From Hyalella azteca (lineage: Eukaryota > Arthropoda > Malacostraca > Amphipoda > Hyalellidae): a DNA stretch of 64,000 nucleotides. Position 1 is the first letter of the stretch; every line of letters starts with the position of its first letter. The stretch lies in assembly GCF_000764305.2 (NCBI RefSeq), contig NW_025941278.1, positions 868,001-932,000 of the forward strand. The letters run 5' to 3'. Shown here one piece after another: positions 63,328-64,000 of the stretch. The notes beneath the pieces are model-generated. The model did no database searches. It was not told where the DNA came from and saw only the letters and a program-made list of their open reading frames with translations. The translations under genes were made by a program, and so were the position numbers.

Positions 63328-63870
63328 TTGCCTTTACAAGAACATGGCTCAGCTATCGAGTGCATGCATTACGTTGCACCCAACGCCCACCATAACTCAA
63401 CTCAGGCCAGAAGCAAACGCTCCAACCTTCGTAGTCACTTTGAAGAACCACTCGGTATCTCATACGAGTACATCTCAGTCATGTGTCTTCTGAATGAGCC
63501 AACTAACAAATGTGCTACGGCCACATGTGTCGCGAGTAGGCCATGCAATCTTCGGGGCGATGGAGTCCTAGCTCATCCCTGCAACGTATTCGGCTATATT
63601 TCATCGAAGAATTTTTCGAACTGCTCAAAGGTCATGTTAGGGATTCTCCATCGTGAATATCTTGGCCACTGCCATGTAAACAACGAGTGTCCGACTGACC
63701 AATCAATTTATGAACCTTTTCGCAATGGAACATCGAATAGGAAAATTGTGCATCTGAGCAAAATGGCTGTGCATTTAATCGTCAGCACCTCCCACAAAAT
63801 GCTTACATTCAGCCAGACCGATCCTCATTCCGCCACGGCATGCGTTCAAAGCAAGCCTGTAATTAGATAG
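63328..63870 (+). pseudogene. Unrecognised cysteine-rich open frame, possible relic or exon
   Basis: An open frame of about 180 codons beginning at a TTG, with no ATG near its start, so it would need splicing from upstream or be a relic. An in-frame TAA lies at 63319-63321, with AG dinucleotides at 63311-63312 and 63321-63322. It has ten cysteines, including C-x(5)-C-x(5)-C spacing (KCATATCVASRPC) and CHVNNECPTDQS. The latter weakly recalls the C-x-x-N-x-E-C-P stretches of extracellular EGF/DPY-type modules such as those of Dumpy. The rest does not align convincingly. It has no signal peptide, membrane segment or zinc-finger pattern. I do not recognise it, and it may not be a gene. Confidence 0.25.
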
Positions 63871-64000
63871 AATTAACGGAGTTGAGGCGTCACGAATTTA
63901 AACCTTGAGCAGATAAGAAAAGGAGCTCCAATGGGCCTCTTGCGCTGTTGCTTGTATCCCAAAACTGGGATTATTTGCAAGGCTGCGTATATTGCCTATA

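Larger units (their letters stand above)
58421..64000. other. Right flank beyond gene 4
   Basis: No gene is firmly supported. It holds dispersed-repeat copy B, a short duplication near 61730-61800, a 20-bp satellite, GC-richer patches (58420-58560, 58970-59110, 62330-62470) and, at the right end, an unrecognised cysteine-rich open frame. The remainder is AT-rich and featureless to me. Confidence 0.55.

Noticed and set aside
1..64000. A drumstick-like two-finger gene within the cluster
   Set aside because: No further C2H2 finger sequence was seen in readable frames outside the four genes. A very small or split gene could still be missed.

Overview
This window looks like eukaryotic, arthropod-type genomic DNA: it is AT-rich, genes are sparse, introns carry GTAAGT/polypyrimidine-AG signals, leaders are short, and microsatellites and minisatellites are abundant. 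The only genes I can support are four members of the odd-skipped (odd/sob/bowl; vertebrate OSR) zinc-finger transcription-factor family. Two lie on the + strand (about 1.3-3.6 kb and 20.5-21.4 kb) and two on the - strand (39.5-40.3 kb and 52.5-58.2 kb). Clustering of odd-family paralogues is known from Drosophila (drm-sob-odd, with bowl nearby). I cannot assign species, nor one-to-one orthology to odd, sob or bowl.

All four proteins have exactly three C2H2 fingers, the vertebrate OSR1 layout, rather than the four or five of Drosophila Odd, Sob and Bowl. Genes 1, 3 and 4 share almost identical fingers, including at silent sites, and a pre-finger GR-x-x-RPKKR block. Gene 2 is clearly diverged, most of all in finger 3. 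Genes 1, 2 and 3 end in an eh1-like Groucho-binding motif (FSIEDLM, FSIADIL, FTIEDIM). Gene 4 lacks it and instead carries ALDLR, which resembles a CtBP-binding motif. Genes 1 and 4 each have a phase-1 intron near the N-terminus and no obvious TATA box. Genes 2 and 3 appear intronless behind consensus TATATAAA boxes.

Layout: 1-1311 is flank with a degenerate tandem repeat; 1312-3586 is gene 1; 3587-20525 is non-coding and holds a retrotransposon RT scrap, a dispersed repeat (copy A) and minisatellites; 20526-21443 is gene 2; 21444-39532 is non-coding and holds a G/C-run tract and a nuclear-receptor-like palindrome; 39533-40291 is gene 3 (-); 40292-52540 is a repeat-rich spacer with an ATT microsatellite, several minisatellites and a 156-bp MITE-like element; 52541-58233 is gene 4 (-), with its small first exon inferred; 58270-64000 is flank with dispersed-repeat copy B, a 20-bp satellite and an unrecognised cysteine-rich ORF at the right edge.

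By analogy with the family, the four proteins are nuclear sequence-specific regulators, mostly repressors, acting in segmentation, leg-joint or gut patterning. The 12-18 kb spacers presumably hold their enhancers, but sequence reading alone cannot define these.
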